64,000 nucleotides of DNA from assembly GCF_000801315.1 (NCBI RefSeq), contig NZ_CP010054.1:2294001-2358000 (forward strand). The letters run 5' to 3'. Below the pieces are notes generated by a model. The model saw only the letters and a program-made list of their open reading frames with translations, was not told the origin of the DNA and did not search any database. The position numbers and the translations under genes were made by a program. Below, one piece after another: positions 8,155 through 15,761 of the stretch (position 1 is the first letter of the stretch; every line of letters starts with the position of its first letter). The DNA is from Hymenobacter sp. DG25B (GTDB lineage Bacteria > Bacteroidota > Bacteroidia > Cytophagales > Hymenobacteraceae).

Positions 8155-8970
8155 ATGTCTGATTTGCAAACCCTTATAGAAGCGGCCTGGAACGACCGTA
8201 GCCTGCTGCAGCAATCCGCCACCACCGATGCCATTCACCACGTAATAGAAGAGCTGGATAAAGGCCGCCTGCGCGTGGCCCAGCCCGTGGGCGAGGACTG
8301 GCAGGTGAATGACTGGGTGAAAAAGGCCGTTATCCTCTATTTCCCCATCCGCCAGATGGAAACCATCGAAGTCGGCCCATTTGAGTTCCGCGACAAAATG
8401 CGCCTCAAAACCGACTACGAGCAGCAGGGTGTGCGCGTGGTGCCGCCGGCCGTGGCCCGCTACGGTGCTTATCTGGCTCCCGGTGTTATCATGATGCCCA
8501 GCTACGTGAACATTGGCGCCTGGGTAGGCGAAGGCACGATGGTAGATACCTGGGCCACGGTAGGCTCCTGCGCCCAGATTGGCTCCGGCGTGCACCTGAG
8601 CGGCGGCGTGGGCATTGGCGGGGTGCTGGAGCCCGTGCAGGCTGCCCCGGTTATCATTGAAGATGGCGCCTTCATTGGCTCGCGCAGCATTCTGGTAGAG
8701 GGCTGCCGCGTGGGCAAGGAAGCCGTAATCGGGGCCGGCGTCACCATCACCGGCAGTACCAAGATTATTGACGTAACGGGCCCGGAGCCCAAGGAATATA
8801 AAGGCTTTGTACCGGCCCGCTCCGTAGTCATTCCCGGCTCCTATGCCAAGCAATTTGCCGCCGGTGAGTACCACGTGCCCTGCGCCCTTATCATTGGCCA
8901 GCGCAAGCCCAGCACGGATCTGAAAACTTCCCTGAATGATGCCCTGCGCGAGCATGGCGTAGCCGTTTAA
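8155..8970 (+). CDS. dapD: 2,3,4,5-tetrahydropyridine-2,6-dicarboxylate N-succinyltransferase
   Basis: 271 residues, the family's usual length. Transfers succinyl from succinyl-CoA to tetrahydrodipicolinate in the succinylase branch of diaminopimelate and lysine synthesis. The N-terminal helical domain (MSDLQTLIEAAWNDRSLL) is followed by a left-handed beta-helix of hexapeptide repeats from about residue 100. Visible are MMPSYVNIGAWVGEGTMVDTW, GSCAQIGSGVHLSGGVGIGG and EDGAFIGSRSILVEGCRVGK. The C terminus contains the CoA-site region VVIPGSYAKQF. It stands alone between a divergent promoter and a strong terminator. Confidence 0.97.
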   Translation: MSDLQTLIEAAWNDRSLLQQSATTDAIHHVIEELDKGRLRVAQPVGEDWQVNDWVKKAVILYFPIRQMETIEVGPFEFRDKMRLKTDYEQQGVRVVPPAVARYGAYLAPGVIMMPSYVNIGAWVGEGTMVDTWATVGSCAQIGSGVHLSGGVGIGGVLEPVQAAPVIIEDGAFIGSRSILVEGCRVGKEAVIGAGVTITGSTKIIDVTGPEPKEYKGFVPARSVVIPGSYAKQFAAGEYHVPCALIIGQRKPSTDLKTSLNDALREHGVAV

Positions 8971-9000
8971 ATCACAGATTCTTCGGATTTTGTAGATGCT

Positions 9001-9053
9001 ATCAACTCAAAGAAAAAGCCTCGCAATCTGCGAGGCTTTTTCTTTGAGTTGAT
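9001..9053. terminator. Bidirectional terminator, 25-bp perfect stem
   Basis: Arms 9001-9025 and 9029-9053 are perfectly complementary with a 3-base loop (ATC). The GC core (GCCTCGCA) is flanked by A5 and T5 tracts, and the complementarity runs about 10 bases beyond them. It lies between the convergent dapD and msrA genes and can terminate both. Confidence 0.92.
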
Positions 9054-9092
9054 ATGCTTGAAAGACCTTACGGCATTCAAAGGAATCCTTTT

Positions 9093-9623
9093 TTATGCTT
9101 TGAGCTTCTCACCAAATACTGCTTTCACTTTATCTACTTTCGGCTTTACTACAAACTGGCAGTAGGGCTGCGTGCCATTCAGGTTGAAGTAGTTCTGGTG
9201 GTAGTCTTCGGCAGGGTAGAATACTTTTAACGGCTCTATTTCCGTCACAATGGGGCTTTCGAAAGCATGGGCCTCGTTCAGCTTTTGCTTGTAGGCTTCG
9301 GCCAGGCGTTTCTGCTCCTCGTTGTGGTAGTAAATGCCGGAGCGGTACTGGGTGCCCACATCATTACCCTGGCGGTTAAGCGTGGTAGGGTCGTGGGTTT
9401 TCCAAAACACCTCCAGCAGCTCCTCAAAGCTGATCTGGGTCGGGTCGAAAGTAATCTGCGTTACTTCGTTATGACCTGTCAGCCCACTGCACACCTCTTT
9501 ATAGGTAGGGTTGGGAATGCGGCCCCCGGTATAGCCGGATACTACTTTTTCTACCCCTTTTAAATTCTGAAAAACGGCTTCTACGCACCAGAAGCACCCG
9601 GCACCAAACGTTGCTTGTTCCAT
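9093..9623 (-). CDS. msrA: Peptide-methionine (S)-S-oxide reductase MsrA
   Basis: 176 residues from the ATG at 9623. An upstream in-frame extension to 9767 is not conserved and runs into a terminator. The active-site motif GAGCFWCVE is at residues 7-15 (nucleophile Cys10), preceded by only six residues, as is usual for short Msr[32 protein letters not shown] and AEDYHQNYF are the remaining family blocks. It reduces the S-epimer of methionine sulfoxide in proteins, regenerated by thioredoxin (trxB lies elsewhere in this window). Single gene flanked by two hairpin terminators. Confidence 0.97.
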   Translation of the reverse strand: MEQATFGAGCFWCVEAVFQNLKGVEKVVSGYTGGRIPNPTYKEVCSGLTGHNEVTQITFDPTQISFEELLEVFWKTHDPTTLNRQGNDVGTQYRSGIYYHNEEQKRLAEAYKQKLNEAHAFESPIVTEIEPLKVFYPAEDYHQNYFNLNGTQPYCQFVVKPKVDKVKAVFGEKLKA

Positions 9624-9765
9624 TCTATGTATAAGTAGCTGAAGTGTAAATACTGAGTCATGCATCTGCCAAGCTGCAGGCAATATGCCAAAGCCGCAGA
9701 TACATGCTTTGTCAGCTAAACACGCAAACCCTACGTTAAGGTTTGCCGGGCTCAAACATCCTGGC

Positions 9766-9802
9766 AAGCAAAAGGCCTCGCATGGTGCGAGGCCTTTTGC
9801 TT
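9766..9802. terminator. Terminator hairpin between hbd and msrA
   Basis: Arms 9766-9782 and 9786-9802 form a perfect 17-bp stem with a 3-base loop (TGG), with A4/T4 tracts inside the stem. It lies downstream of the 3-hydroxyacyl-CoA dehydrogenase gene on the minus strand. Confidence 0.85.
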
Positions 9803-9839
9803 TGGTCCTATTATATAATGCAGCCAGCAGGCCGGTAGA

Positions 9840-10733
9840 TTAGCTTTTCTTAAACCGGTCAGCCAGCACCAGCTCTTTAGTGCCGTGCGTCCAGGAATAG
9901 AATCCCTCGCCCGATTTTGCGCCCAGGCGACCGGCCATTACCATGTTTACCAGCAGGGGGCAGGGAGCATATTTCGGGTTGCCCAGGCCCTCGTGCAACA
10001 CGCGCAGAATAGCCAGGCATACATCCAGGCCAATAAAGTCAGCAAGCTGCAGGGGGCCCATGGGGTGGGCCATACCCAGCTTCATCACCGTGTCAATTTC
10101 CTCTACGCCCGCCACACCTTCAAATAAGGTATAGATAGCCTCGTTGATCATGGGCATCAGAATGCGGTTGGCCACAAAGCCGGGGTAGTCATTCACCTCC
10201 GTGGGGGTTTTGCCCAACTGCCGCGAGAGGTCCATTACCTTTTGCGTTACGGCATCGGATGTGGCATACCCGCGGATTACCTCCACCAGCTTCATCACGG
10301 GCACGGGGTTCATGAAGTGCATGCCAATTACCTGCTCCGGGCGCTTGGTTACCGCGGCTATTTTGGTAATGGAGATGGAAGAGGTGTTGGAGGCCAGAAT
10401 AGCGCCCTGGGGCGCGTGCTGGTCCAGGTCGCGGAAGATCTGCAGCTTCAGCTCCACGTTTTCCGTGGCTGCTTCTACTACCAGCTCCACGTTGCGCACG
10501 CCTTCGGCCACCGAGGTATAGGTGGTGATATTGCCCAGGGTAGTGGCTTTGTCGGCCTCGCTAAGCGAGCCTTTCGCCACCTGGCGGTCCAGGTTTTTGG
10601 CAATAGTGCCCAGCGCCCGGTCCAGCGCAGCCTGGTTAATATCAATCAGAGCAACCGGAAATCCGTGCTGCGCAAACACGTGGGCAATGCCATTGCCCAT
10701 GGTGCCAGAGCCAATTACGGCAACATTCATCAT
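9840..10733 (-). CDS. 3-hydroxybutyryl-CoA dehydrogenase family protein
   Basis: 297 residues. The N-terminal Rossmann domain begins NVAVIGSGTMGNGIAHVFAQ, followed by VALIDIN, where the Asp indicates NAD specificity. The 3HCDH family signature contains VNDYPGFVANRILMPMINEA. Other marks are SNTSSISITKIA, GMHFMNPVPVMKLVEVI with the catalytic His, and the C-terminal GPLQLADFIGLD. It oxidises or reduces 3-hydroxyacyl-CoA in beta-oxidation or butyrate-type metabolism; direction and chain length cannot be read from sequence. It could start at either of two consecutive ATGs (10733 or 10730). A good promoter lies about 55 bases upstream. Confidence 0.94.
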   Translation of the reverse strand: MMNVAVIGSGTMGNGIAHVFAQHGFPVALIDINQAALDRALGTIAKNLDRQVAKGSLSEADKATTLGNITTYTSVAEGVRNVELVVEAATENVELKLQIFRDLDQHAPQGAILASNTSSISITKIAAVTKRPEQVIGMHFMNPVPVMKLVEVIRGYATSDAVTQKVMDLSRQLGKTPTEVNDYPGFVANRILMPMINEAIYTLFEGVAGVEEIDTVMKLGMAHPMGPLQLADFIGLDVCLAILRVLHEGLGNPKYAPCPLLVNMVMAGRLGAKSGEGFYSWTHGTKELVLADRFKKS

Positions 10734-11069
10734 GGAGGAGTGGGGATTTTGGGTGGGTATTCGAAAGAGAAATGCCCTTTCAGGGGCACAAAGCTAACCC
10801 GAAATCCTGCTCACCCAACCCTGATAGCAAGTGCAGAGGCACGCTTGATTAAAAATTCATTAACGCCCAAATTGTTTATAAATGGCTGCTTTTTAGCTTG
10901 TTTAAGAGATATATAGAATTATTGCTGAATATTTTTATGCCTCAATTATATCCTTTTACCCATAGCCCCGTACAAATCCGCATATCATCCTTAAAGCACA
11001 TTTTCATCCGGAAAAAGTGCCTAATGATGGTGGTTCTCTCCCTTCCACTTCCAACCACATTTTATCATC
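10734..11069. other. Intergenic region between divergent hbd and small membrane protein
   Basis: 336 bases. It holds the minus-strand promoter at 10789-10818. The half nearer the plus-strand gene (about 10850-11000) is AT-rich and probably contains that gene's promoter, but I see no clear consensus box. No additional gene is recognisable. Confidence 0.45.
10789..10818 (-). promoter_or_regulatory. Bacteroidota promoter of the 3-hydroxyacyl-CoA dehydrogenase gene
   Basis: On the minus strand TTG (10816-10818) is followed after 19 bases by TAGCTTTG (10789-10796), an excellent match to the Bacteroidota -33/-7 pattern and spacing. Confidence 0.7.
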
Positions 11070-11231
11070 ATGGGAAATCTCCTGTATATCATCGCGGTGA
11101 TTCTGATCATCATCTGGGCCCTTGGCTTCCTTGGCTTCAACAGCTTCGGCATGGGCAACCTGATTCACATTCTGCTGGTTATTGCCATTATCGCCATTGT
11201 GCTGCGTTTGATTCGTGGCGGCACGGTGTAA
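11070..11231 (+). CDS. Small two-segment membrane protein, lmo0937-like
   Basis: 53 residues beginning MGNLLYIIAVILIIIWALGF. A first hydrophobic segment (about residues 4-22) is followed by a short GFNSFGMGN linker, a second segment (IHILLVIAIIAIVLRLI, about 31-48) and a short positive tail RGGTV. Length, the WALGF motif and the hairpin topology match the lmo0937 family of small bacterial membrane proteins, whose role is unknown, although members are often stress-induced. The ATG is preceded by an A/T-rich stretch and the gene is closed by a strong terminator, which supports its being real despite its size. Confidence 0.85.
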   Translation: MGNLLYIIAVILIIIWALGFLGFNSFGMGNLIHILLVIAIIAIVLRLIRGGTV

Positions 11232-11273
11232 CCGAAGCTACCGCTTACCCGGGCTTATCTTAGGATAAGCCAC

Positions 11274-11313
11274 CAACAAAAAGGGCCGCTCAACTGAGCG
11301 GCCCTTTTTGTTG
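11274..11313. terminator. Terminator hairpin, 19-bp perfect arms
   Basis: Arms 11274-11292 and 11295-11313 are perfect complements with a 2-base centre (the effective loop is larger). The GC core GGGCCGCTCA is flanked by A5/T5 tracts. It lies between the small membrane gene and the convergent barrel gene and can serve both. Confidence 0.9.
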
Positions 11314-11328
11314 GGTATTGCAGTCTGC

Positions 11329-12111
11329 TTATCTCAGATCAAACAGGAAGCTGAAACGAATAACGGGCTGGCCATAGATATCATCCAGCCCATCATTGAA
11401 GTTATAAAGCACCGTAATGTCGCCGGCGGCCCGGTTGCCGAACTGCTGGCGGTAGCCGGCGCCCAGCAGGGGCGTGGTTATCGTCTTTTTGCCGGTGTAC
11501 AGCTGCCCGGTCATATTATCCTGGTAGAGCTGCTCGGCCCGGGTTACTTCATACTCACCGTGCAGGAAAAACTCCCGGAACACGATGAACTGCGCAAAGC
11601 CTTTCACGCCAATATTATGCAGCTGCACACTGTTGGGGTAGCCGTACTGGCGCACCGCATAATCCGGAAACGAGTAGTTATTGAAGCTGTAGCTGAGGCC
11701 GGGACCCACGGCCAACCGCTCCGTTACCCGGTAGCCAATGGCCGGCGCCAGGCTCAGGCTGAACTGGCTACCCTCGTAGGGGTTGCTGCTGAAGCCTAAA
11801 CCAAAGTTAGAGTACAGGAAGTATTTGCTCTTGGGCGCCTCGGCTTGCTTGGGCTGGGGCGGCAATTCCAATCCGGATGGACTGTCCTTGCTGGGCTGGG
11901 GAAATTGCTCTGTGGGAGCTGGTACGGGCACCTGCTGCTGGGGCTGCGGCTGTTGAGGCTGCGGTTGTGGCACTTGCACAGGAGCCGCCGGCGGGGCCGT
12001 ATTCAACTGGGGCTTTACCGTACGGGTGCTATCCGTACGCTGCGCCTGAACGGTGGGCGCCGCCAGCAGCACAAAGCCGCTGCACAAAGCCGTAAGCAGA
12101 AGATGTTTCAT
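11329..12111 (-). CDS. Outer-membrane beta-barrel protein with Pro/Gln-rich linker
   Basis: 260 residues. The signal peptide is MKHLLLTALCSGFVLLAAPT with AQR after the cleavage site. Residues about 40-75 form a low-complexity Pro/Gln linker (PQPQPQQPQPQQQVPVP) rich in PQ repeats. From about residue 90 the sequence is barrel-like, with alternating aromatic strands such as YFLYSNFGLGFSSNPY, FSLSLAPAIGYRV, YSFNNYSFPDYAV and FFLHGEYEVTRAEQLYQD. It ends in a terminal strand VIRFSFLFDLR whose final residues resemble a BAM recognition signal. Function is unknown. It lies 15 bases from the ABC-F gene on the same strand and may be co-transcribed with it. Confidence 0.8.
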   Translation of the reverse strand: MKHLLLTALCSGFVLLAAPTVQAQRTDSTRTVKPQLNTAPPAAPVQVPQPQPQQPQPQQQVPVPAPTEQFPQPSKDSPSGLELPPQPKQAEAPKSKYFLYSNFGLGFSSNPYEGSQFSLSLAPAIGYRVTERLAVGPGLSYSFNNYSFPDYAVRQYGYPNSVQLHNIGVKGFAQFIVFREFFLHGEYEVTRAEQLYQDNMTGQLYTGKKTITTPLLGAGYRQQFGNRAAGDITVLYNFNDGLDDIYGQPVIRFSFLFDLR

Positions 12112-12126
12112 AACCGGATAACGGGC

Positions 12127-13749
12127 TTAGGATACGAGTTGATACATGCGCTGACGCTGCACCTTTATGTTTTCATCGGCCAGGTACTCTTCATAATGCA
12201 TGCGGCGGTCGATGATGCCATCCGGCGTCAACTCAATAATACGATTAGCTACGGTTTCCACCACCTGTAAGTCGTGCGAGGCAAAGATCAGCGAGCCATT
12301 AAACTCCTGAAGGGAGTTGTTCAGGGCCGTGATGCTTTCCAGGTCCAGGTGGTTCGTGGGGTCGTCCATTACCAGCACGTTGCCGCCTTCCATCATCATT
12401 TTGGACAGCATGCAGCGCACTTTCTCGCCACCGCTCAGCACATTGGATTTCTTCTGAGACTCTTCCCCCGAGAATAGCATGCGACCCAGGAAGCCCCGGA
12501 TAAAGGATTCGTCCTTCTCCACGCTATACTGGCGCAGCCAGTCCACCAGGTTCAGGTCGGTATCGAAAAACTTTTCGTTTTCCTTGGGGAAATAGCTGGG
12601 CGTGATGGTGGTGCCCCACTTAAAAGTGCCGGTTTTGGGCTGGGTCTGCTCAAACAGGATGTCGAACAGGAGGGATGCAGCCCGGTCGTCGCGGCTGATG
12701 ATGGCCACTTTGTCTTTCTTATCGAGGGAGAAAGACACGTTGCGGAAAATCGTTTGTCCGTCTACCGAGGCGCTCAGGTTTTCCACCGTGAGCAGCTGGT
12801 TGCCGGCTTCGCGCTCAGGCTTGAAGGCTATGTAAGGGTACTTGCGCGACGAAGGCTTGATTTCCTCCAGCGTAAGCTTCTGCAGCAATTTCTGGCGCGA
12901 AGTAGCCTGCTTGGACTTGGAAGCGTTGGCCGAGAACCGGCGCACAAATTCTTCCAGTTCCTTGCGCTTGTCTTCGGTCTTTTTATTGATGTCCTGGCGC
13001 TGACGCAAAGCCAGCTGCGACGACTCGTACCAGAACGAGTAGTTGCCGGGGTACATCGTGATTTTCGAGAAGTCCAGGTCGGCCATGTAGTTACACACGG
13101 CATCCAGGAAGTGGCGGTCGTGGCTGACCACAATTACCGTGTTCTGGAACGAGTCCAGGAAGTTCTCCAGCCAGAGCACCGTTTCGGCGTCCAGGCCGTT
13201 GGTGGGTTCGTCCAGCAGCAGCACGTCGGGGTTGCCGAACAGGGCCTGGGCCAACAGCACGCGCACCTTATCGGAGGTGCCCAGGTCGCTCATTAAGGTG
13301 TGGTGCTTGTCTTCGCCAATGCCCAGGCCGGACAGCAGTTCGGCCGCTTCGTACTCGGCATTCCAGCCTTCCAGGTCAGCAAACTCGCCTTCCAGCACGG
13401 CAGCCCGCTCGCCGTCGGCGTCGGAGAAGTCGGCTTTGGCGTAGAGGGCGTCTTTCTCCTCCATTACCTTCCATAGGCGCGTGTGGCCCATAATCACGGT
13501 CTGGAGTACGGGGAAGGCATCGTAGGCAAACTGGTTCTGCTTCAGTACCGACAAACGCGCGCCCTTCGGCATGTCCACGGAGCCGGTGTTAGGCTCAATT
13601 TCGCCGGAAAGAATCTTCAGAAAGGTAGACTTACCCGCGCCGTTAGCCCCAATGAGGCCATACACGTTGCCGGGCATGAATTTGATGGTTACATCTTCAA
13701 ACAATACGCGCTTTCCATAGCGCAAGCTCACATTCGTGGTACTGATCAT
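12127..13749 (-). CDS. ABC-F family ATPase, YbiT-like, with one degenerate ATP site
   Basis: 540 residues with two fused ABC domains and no membrane segments; ABC-F proteins act on the ribosome. Domain 1 has an intact Walker A (GANGAGKST, 34-42) and Walker B (LLLDEPTNGLD, 177-187), but its signature is LGTSD (about 156) instead of LSGG. The linker (about 245-300, with RFSANASKSKQATSRQK) matches the YbiT group. Domain 2 has a normal signature LSGGE (438-442) but a destroyed Walker A (ISRDDRAAS, about 351-359) and MDDPTNHLD, with Asp in place of the catalytic Glu at Walker B. The site pairing domain 2 Walker motifs with the domain 1 signature is therefore degenerate, while the other site looks active. 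Substrate site on the ribosome is unknown. Confidence 0.95.
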   Translation of the reverse strand: MISTTNVSLRYGKRVLFEDVTIKFMPGNVYGLIGANGAGKSTFLKILSGEIEPNTGSVDMPKGARLSVLKQNQFAYDAFPVLQTVIMGHTRLWKVMEEKDALYAKADFSDADGERAAVLEGEFADLEGWNAEYEAAELLSGLGIGEDKHHTLMSDLGTSDKVRVLLAQALFGNPDVLLLDEPTNGLDAETVLWLENFLDSFQNTVIVVSHDRHFLDAVCNYMADLDFSKITMYPGNYSFWYESSQLALRQRQDINKKTEDKRKELEEFVRRFSANASKSKQATSRQKLLQKLTLEEIKPSSRKYPYIAFKPEREAGNQLLTVENLSASVDGQTIFRNVSFSLDKKDKVAIISRDDRAASLLFDILFEQTQPKTGTFKWGTTITPSYFPKENEKFFDTDLNLVDWLRQYSVEKDESFIRGFLGRMLFSGEESQKKSNVLSGGEKVRCMLSKMMMEGGNVLVMDDPTNHLDLESITALNNSLQEFNGSLIFASHDLQVVETVANRIIELTPDGIIDRRMHYEEYLADENIKVQRQRMYQLVS

Positions 13750-14092
13750 ATAATGGGAAAGACTAAAAGCAGAAAAATGGTCCGGTGAGCCTGGTGGCGC
13801 TTAACGGCCCGCAAAGGTACGAAAAAATGCCCGCTGCTGAGCTAACCAGCCCAGCTTCAGGTGCTAAGAAACACTGCTTTCTGTTTTTTGGCTCCCTCAG
13901 TGTCAAGTGTTTGCTATCAGGCGGGGGGCAGGCCGCAACCGCGGAAAATTCTAGGGCGCTAACACAACAACCACACAGTGAAAGTAGTATAGTAAAAAGC
14001 CTTTATTGCCAACGCGCTGTTGCCCGGAATAGGTGAGGTATCGGTGGCAGGCGCGTTTTCTTGACCCTTCCATCCGTTTACACTTCCCTGTT
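13750..14092. other. Divergent intergenic region between ABC-F and DUF4199 genes
   Basis: 343 bases. A TACCTTTG box on the minus strand at 13812-13819 is the likely -7 element of the ABC-F gene, placed about 63 bases before its start. Short frames here show no conserved features. No RNA gene or strong repeat was recognised. Confidence 0.45.
13812..13819 (-). promoter_or_regulatory. Putative -7 element of the ABC-F gene
   Basis: The minus strand reads TACCTTTG, the commonest -7 variant in this window (also seen before rpsO, trxB, tyrS and the serine palmitoyltransferase-like gene). No good -33 TTG is found at 18-20 bases. Confidence 0.5.
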
Positions 14093-14563
14093 ATGAGCGA
14101 CGTTCGGATTACACCGGAAAACAATGGAATTCGATATGGCCTGTACACGGCTGCGGCCATGCTGGTTTACTTCCTCATAGCCACCTTGCTGGGGTATGCC
14201 GACCGGATTGAGCTAAGCTACCTGAACGCGCTGATAATGGCCGTGGGCATCTGTGCCGCTATTGCGCGCTTTAAACGGGCGCGTGATGGGCGTATTGCCT
14301 ATCTGCAGGGATTTGGAACGGGCATTCTCACAGCCATTGTGGCGTCCGTGGCTTTTGGGTTTTGCTTTATCATCTACGTCATCATCAACCCAGGCCTCAT
14401 GGATCAGCTGCGGGCCAGCGACCTGTTCGGCTTTGATTTGTCGGTGACCATAGCTTTCCTGGCTATTATCCTGCAGGGTGCCATGTCAGGGGTTATCATC
14501 TCCCTGATTGCCATGCAGTATTTCAAGAGCCCCGACCACATGCCCATGGAAGGCGTGGAATAA
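14093..14563 (+). CDS. DUF4199 domain-containing membrane protein
   Basis: 156 residues from the ATG at 14093 (MSDVRITPENNGIRYGLYTA). A non-conserved upstream extension was not used. Four hydrophobic segments are visible: AAAMLVYFLIATLLGY, ALIMAVGICAAIARF, FGTGILTAIVASVAFGFCFIIYVI and VTIAFLAIILQGAMSGVIISLIAM. The loop FKRARDGRIAYLQGFGTG after the second segment is the most recognisable feature of DUF4199, an inner-membrane family almost confined to Bacteroidota and of unknown function. Monocistronic, closed by a hairpin terminator. Confidence 0.85.
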   Translation: MSDVRITPENNGIRYGLYTAAAMLVYFLIATLLGYADRIELSYLNALIMAVGICAAIARFKRARDGRIAYLQGFGTGILTAIVASVAFGFCFIIYVIINPGLMDQLRASDLFGFDLSVTIAFLAIILQGAMSGVIISLIAMQYFKSPDHMPMEGVE

Positions 14564-14583
14564 GGGTTCAAAAGTTTGATTTC

Positions 14584-14612
14584 AAAGCCGCTTCCTACCG
14601 GGAAGCGGCTTT
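14584..14612 (+). terminator. Terminator of the DUF4199 gene
   Basis: Arms AAAGCCGCTTCC (14584-14595) and GGAAGCGGCTTT (14601-14612) with a 5-base loop, followed by T residues. Confidence 0.85.
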
Positions 14613-14662
14613 TTTCGTGCTTTTCCCGCCTAAACAGTCGTAAAAATTAATATGATTTAAAT

Positions 14663-14691
14663 TTGTTTATTTTATATTTTGTTTATATTTT
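14663..14691 (+). promoter_or_regulatory. Bacteroidota promoter for the Spy/CpxP-like gene
   Basis: TTG (14663-14665), an 18-base AT-only-like spacer and TATATTTT (14684-14691) lie in a strongly AT-rich block about 100 bases upstream of the ATG. Confidence 0.45.
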
Positions 14692-14792
14692 TAGTTGTCG
14701 GGTTAAGGCTGAGTTTCGGAACTAATCTGCCCGCTAGCCGCTTTACTAAACACCTTTTGCATCCAATTCTTTCCGCTCTTTCTACCACCGTT

Positions 14793-15197
14793 ATGAAATC
14801 CCTTTTGAGTTTCCTGGTGCTGATCTGGAGCGCCACCGGTCAGGTTTCGGCTCAATCCAGCGACCGGCTCGCGGAGCTGCCCACCCCGGCCAATAACCGC
14901 ATGCTGCACCTGCGTGCCATTATTCTGACCCGGGACATGAGCCGCACTCTCCAGCTGAACGACACTCAGTATGAGCGTTTGCGCGTGATTAACCAAACGC
15001 GCCTGGCCCGGCAGGATGAGATTCTGTGGCTTTATCAGGATGACCCCGCGCAGCAGCGGGCCCGTTTATCGGAGCTGGACCTCTACTATGAGCAGCAGTG
15101 CCGCCGTATTCTCACGCCGGCCCAGCTGGACCAGTTCATTCAGGTACAACAACCCGCCGAGCCCGAAACTGACCCTCACGAGAATGGCCTCGGCTAA
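14793..15197 (+). CDS. Small secreted protein, Spy/CpxP-like
   Basis: 134 residues from the ATG at 14793. The signal peptide MKSLLSFLVLIWSATGQVSA is followed by QSSDRLAEL. The mature part is mostly helical and charged: RDMSRTLQLNDTQYERLRVINQTRLARQDEI, then an acidic QDDPAQQRARLSELDLYYEQQ and ILTPAQLDQFIQVQQ. The LQLNDTQY and LTPAQLDQF pair resembles the LTxxQ repeats of Spy/CpxP periplasmic chaperones and sensors. The match is short, so the assignment is tentative. It is monocistronic, with an AT-rich promoter and its own terminator. Confidence 0.65.
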   Translation: MKSLLSFLVLIWSATGQVSAQSSDRLAELPTPANNRMLHLRAIILTRDMSRTLQLNDTQYERLRVINQTRLARQDEILWLYQDDPAQQRARLSELDLYYEQQCRRILTPAQLDQFIQVQQPAEPETDPHENGLG

Positions 15198-15201
15198 AAA
15201 C

Positions 15202-15236
15202 AAAAAAGGCGGCTCCCTATTGGAGCCGCCTTTTTT
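15202..15236. terminator. Bidirectional terminator
   Basis: Arms 15202-15216 and 15222-15236 (A6 GGCGGCTCC and its complement) are perfect over 15 bp with a 5-base loop. It lies between convergent genes. Confidence 0.88.
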
Positions 15237-15255
15237 TATGCATAACCAGGCTGGT

Positions 15256-15651
15256 TTACTGAACAGCAGCCGTGGGAATAATGACCTCAGAAACCCGGCC
15301 CAGGGGGTCAAAACGCAACATAACCTGCGCACCGTTTCCGGTGGGGCGGTTGGGGGCACATTGCGCCCCCGGCTGCACATAATAAAAGTATACTTTCTCC
15401 GTTTGAGTGGAAAGCTCCAGTCGGTCGGGCCGGCCCAGGAGCTGCTCTACGGCGGCCGTGCGGGCTCCATAGAGCTCATCCCGTCCTTTATCCAGCGCCG
15501 CCAATTGGGCGCGCCGCTGGTCCTGGCAGGCAAAAGCATCCTGGCGCCAGGCTGCCGCGTCAAAACCGGCAATAGTCGAAATTCCGTGTCCGCACCCGCT
15601 CAGCAGAAAGGTGCTTAGCATCACAAAAGCAAAAACGAACCGATAGGCCAT
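15256..15651 (-). CDS. Predicted lipoprotein, unknown function
   Basis: 131 residues from the ATG at 15651; an upstream in-frame ATG at 15690 would put 13 charged residues before the signal peptide. The signal peptide MAYRFVFAFVMLSTFLLSGC has a lipobox Cys. The body contains FACQDQRRAQLAALDKGRDEL, a short helical block, then VEQLLGRPDRLELS, then KVYFYYVQPGAQC and VMLRFDPLGRVSEVIIP. The LLGxPD...YFYYV...RFDxxGRV layout resembles BamE/SmpA-type small lipoproteins, but the evidence is only the pattern. Divergent from the L,D-transpeptidase gene across about 110 bases. Confidence 0.7.
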   Translation of the reverse strand: MAYRFVFAFVMLSTFLLSGCGHGISTIAGFDAAAWRQDAFACQDQRRAQLAALDKGRDELYGARTAAVEQLLGRPDRLELSTQTEKVYFYYVQPGAQCAPNRPTGNGAQVMLRFDPLGRVSEVIIPTAAVQ

Positions 15652-15761
15652 AGGGAACCAAGAACAGTTTCCCCGACGTTGGGGAGCCATGCGGCGCTAA
15701 AATACTATTTTTGTATTCCCTGCGCTCCGTTCTAACCCTGACTTCCGAAGCTCTGCCGTTT

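Noticed and set aside
11880..12010. Low-complexity CAG/CTG-like repeats considered as a DNA repeat element.
   Set aside because: They encode the Pro/Gln linker of the outer-membrane barrel protein in frame, so they are coding.
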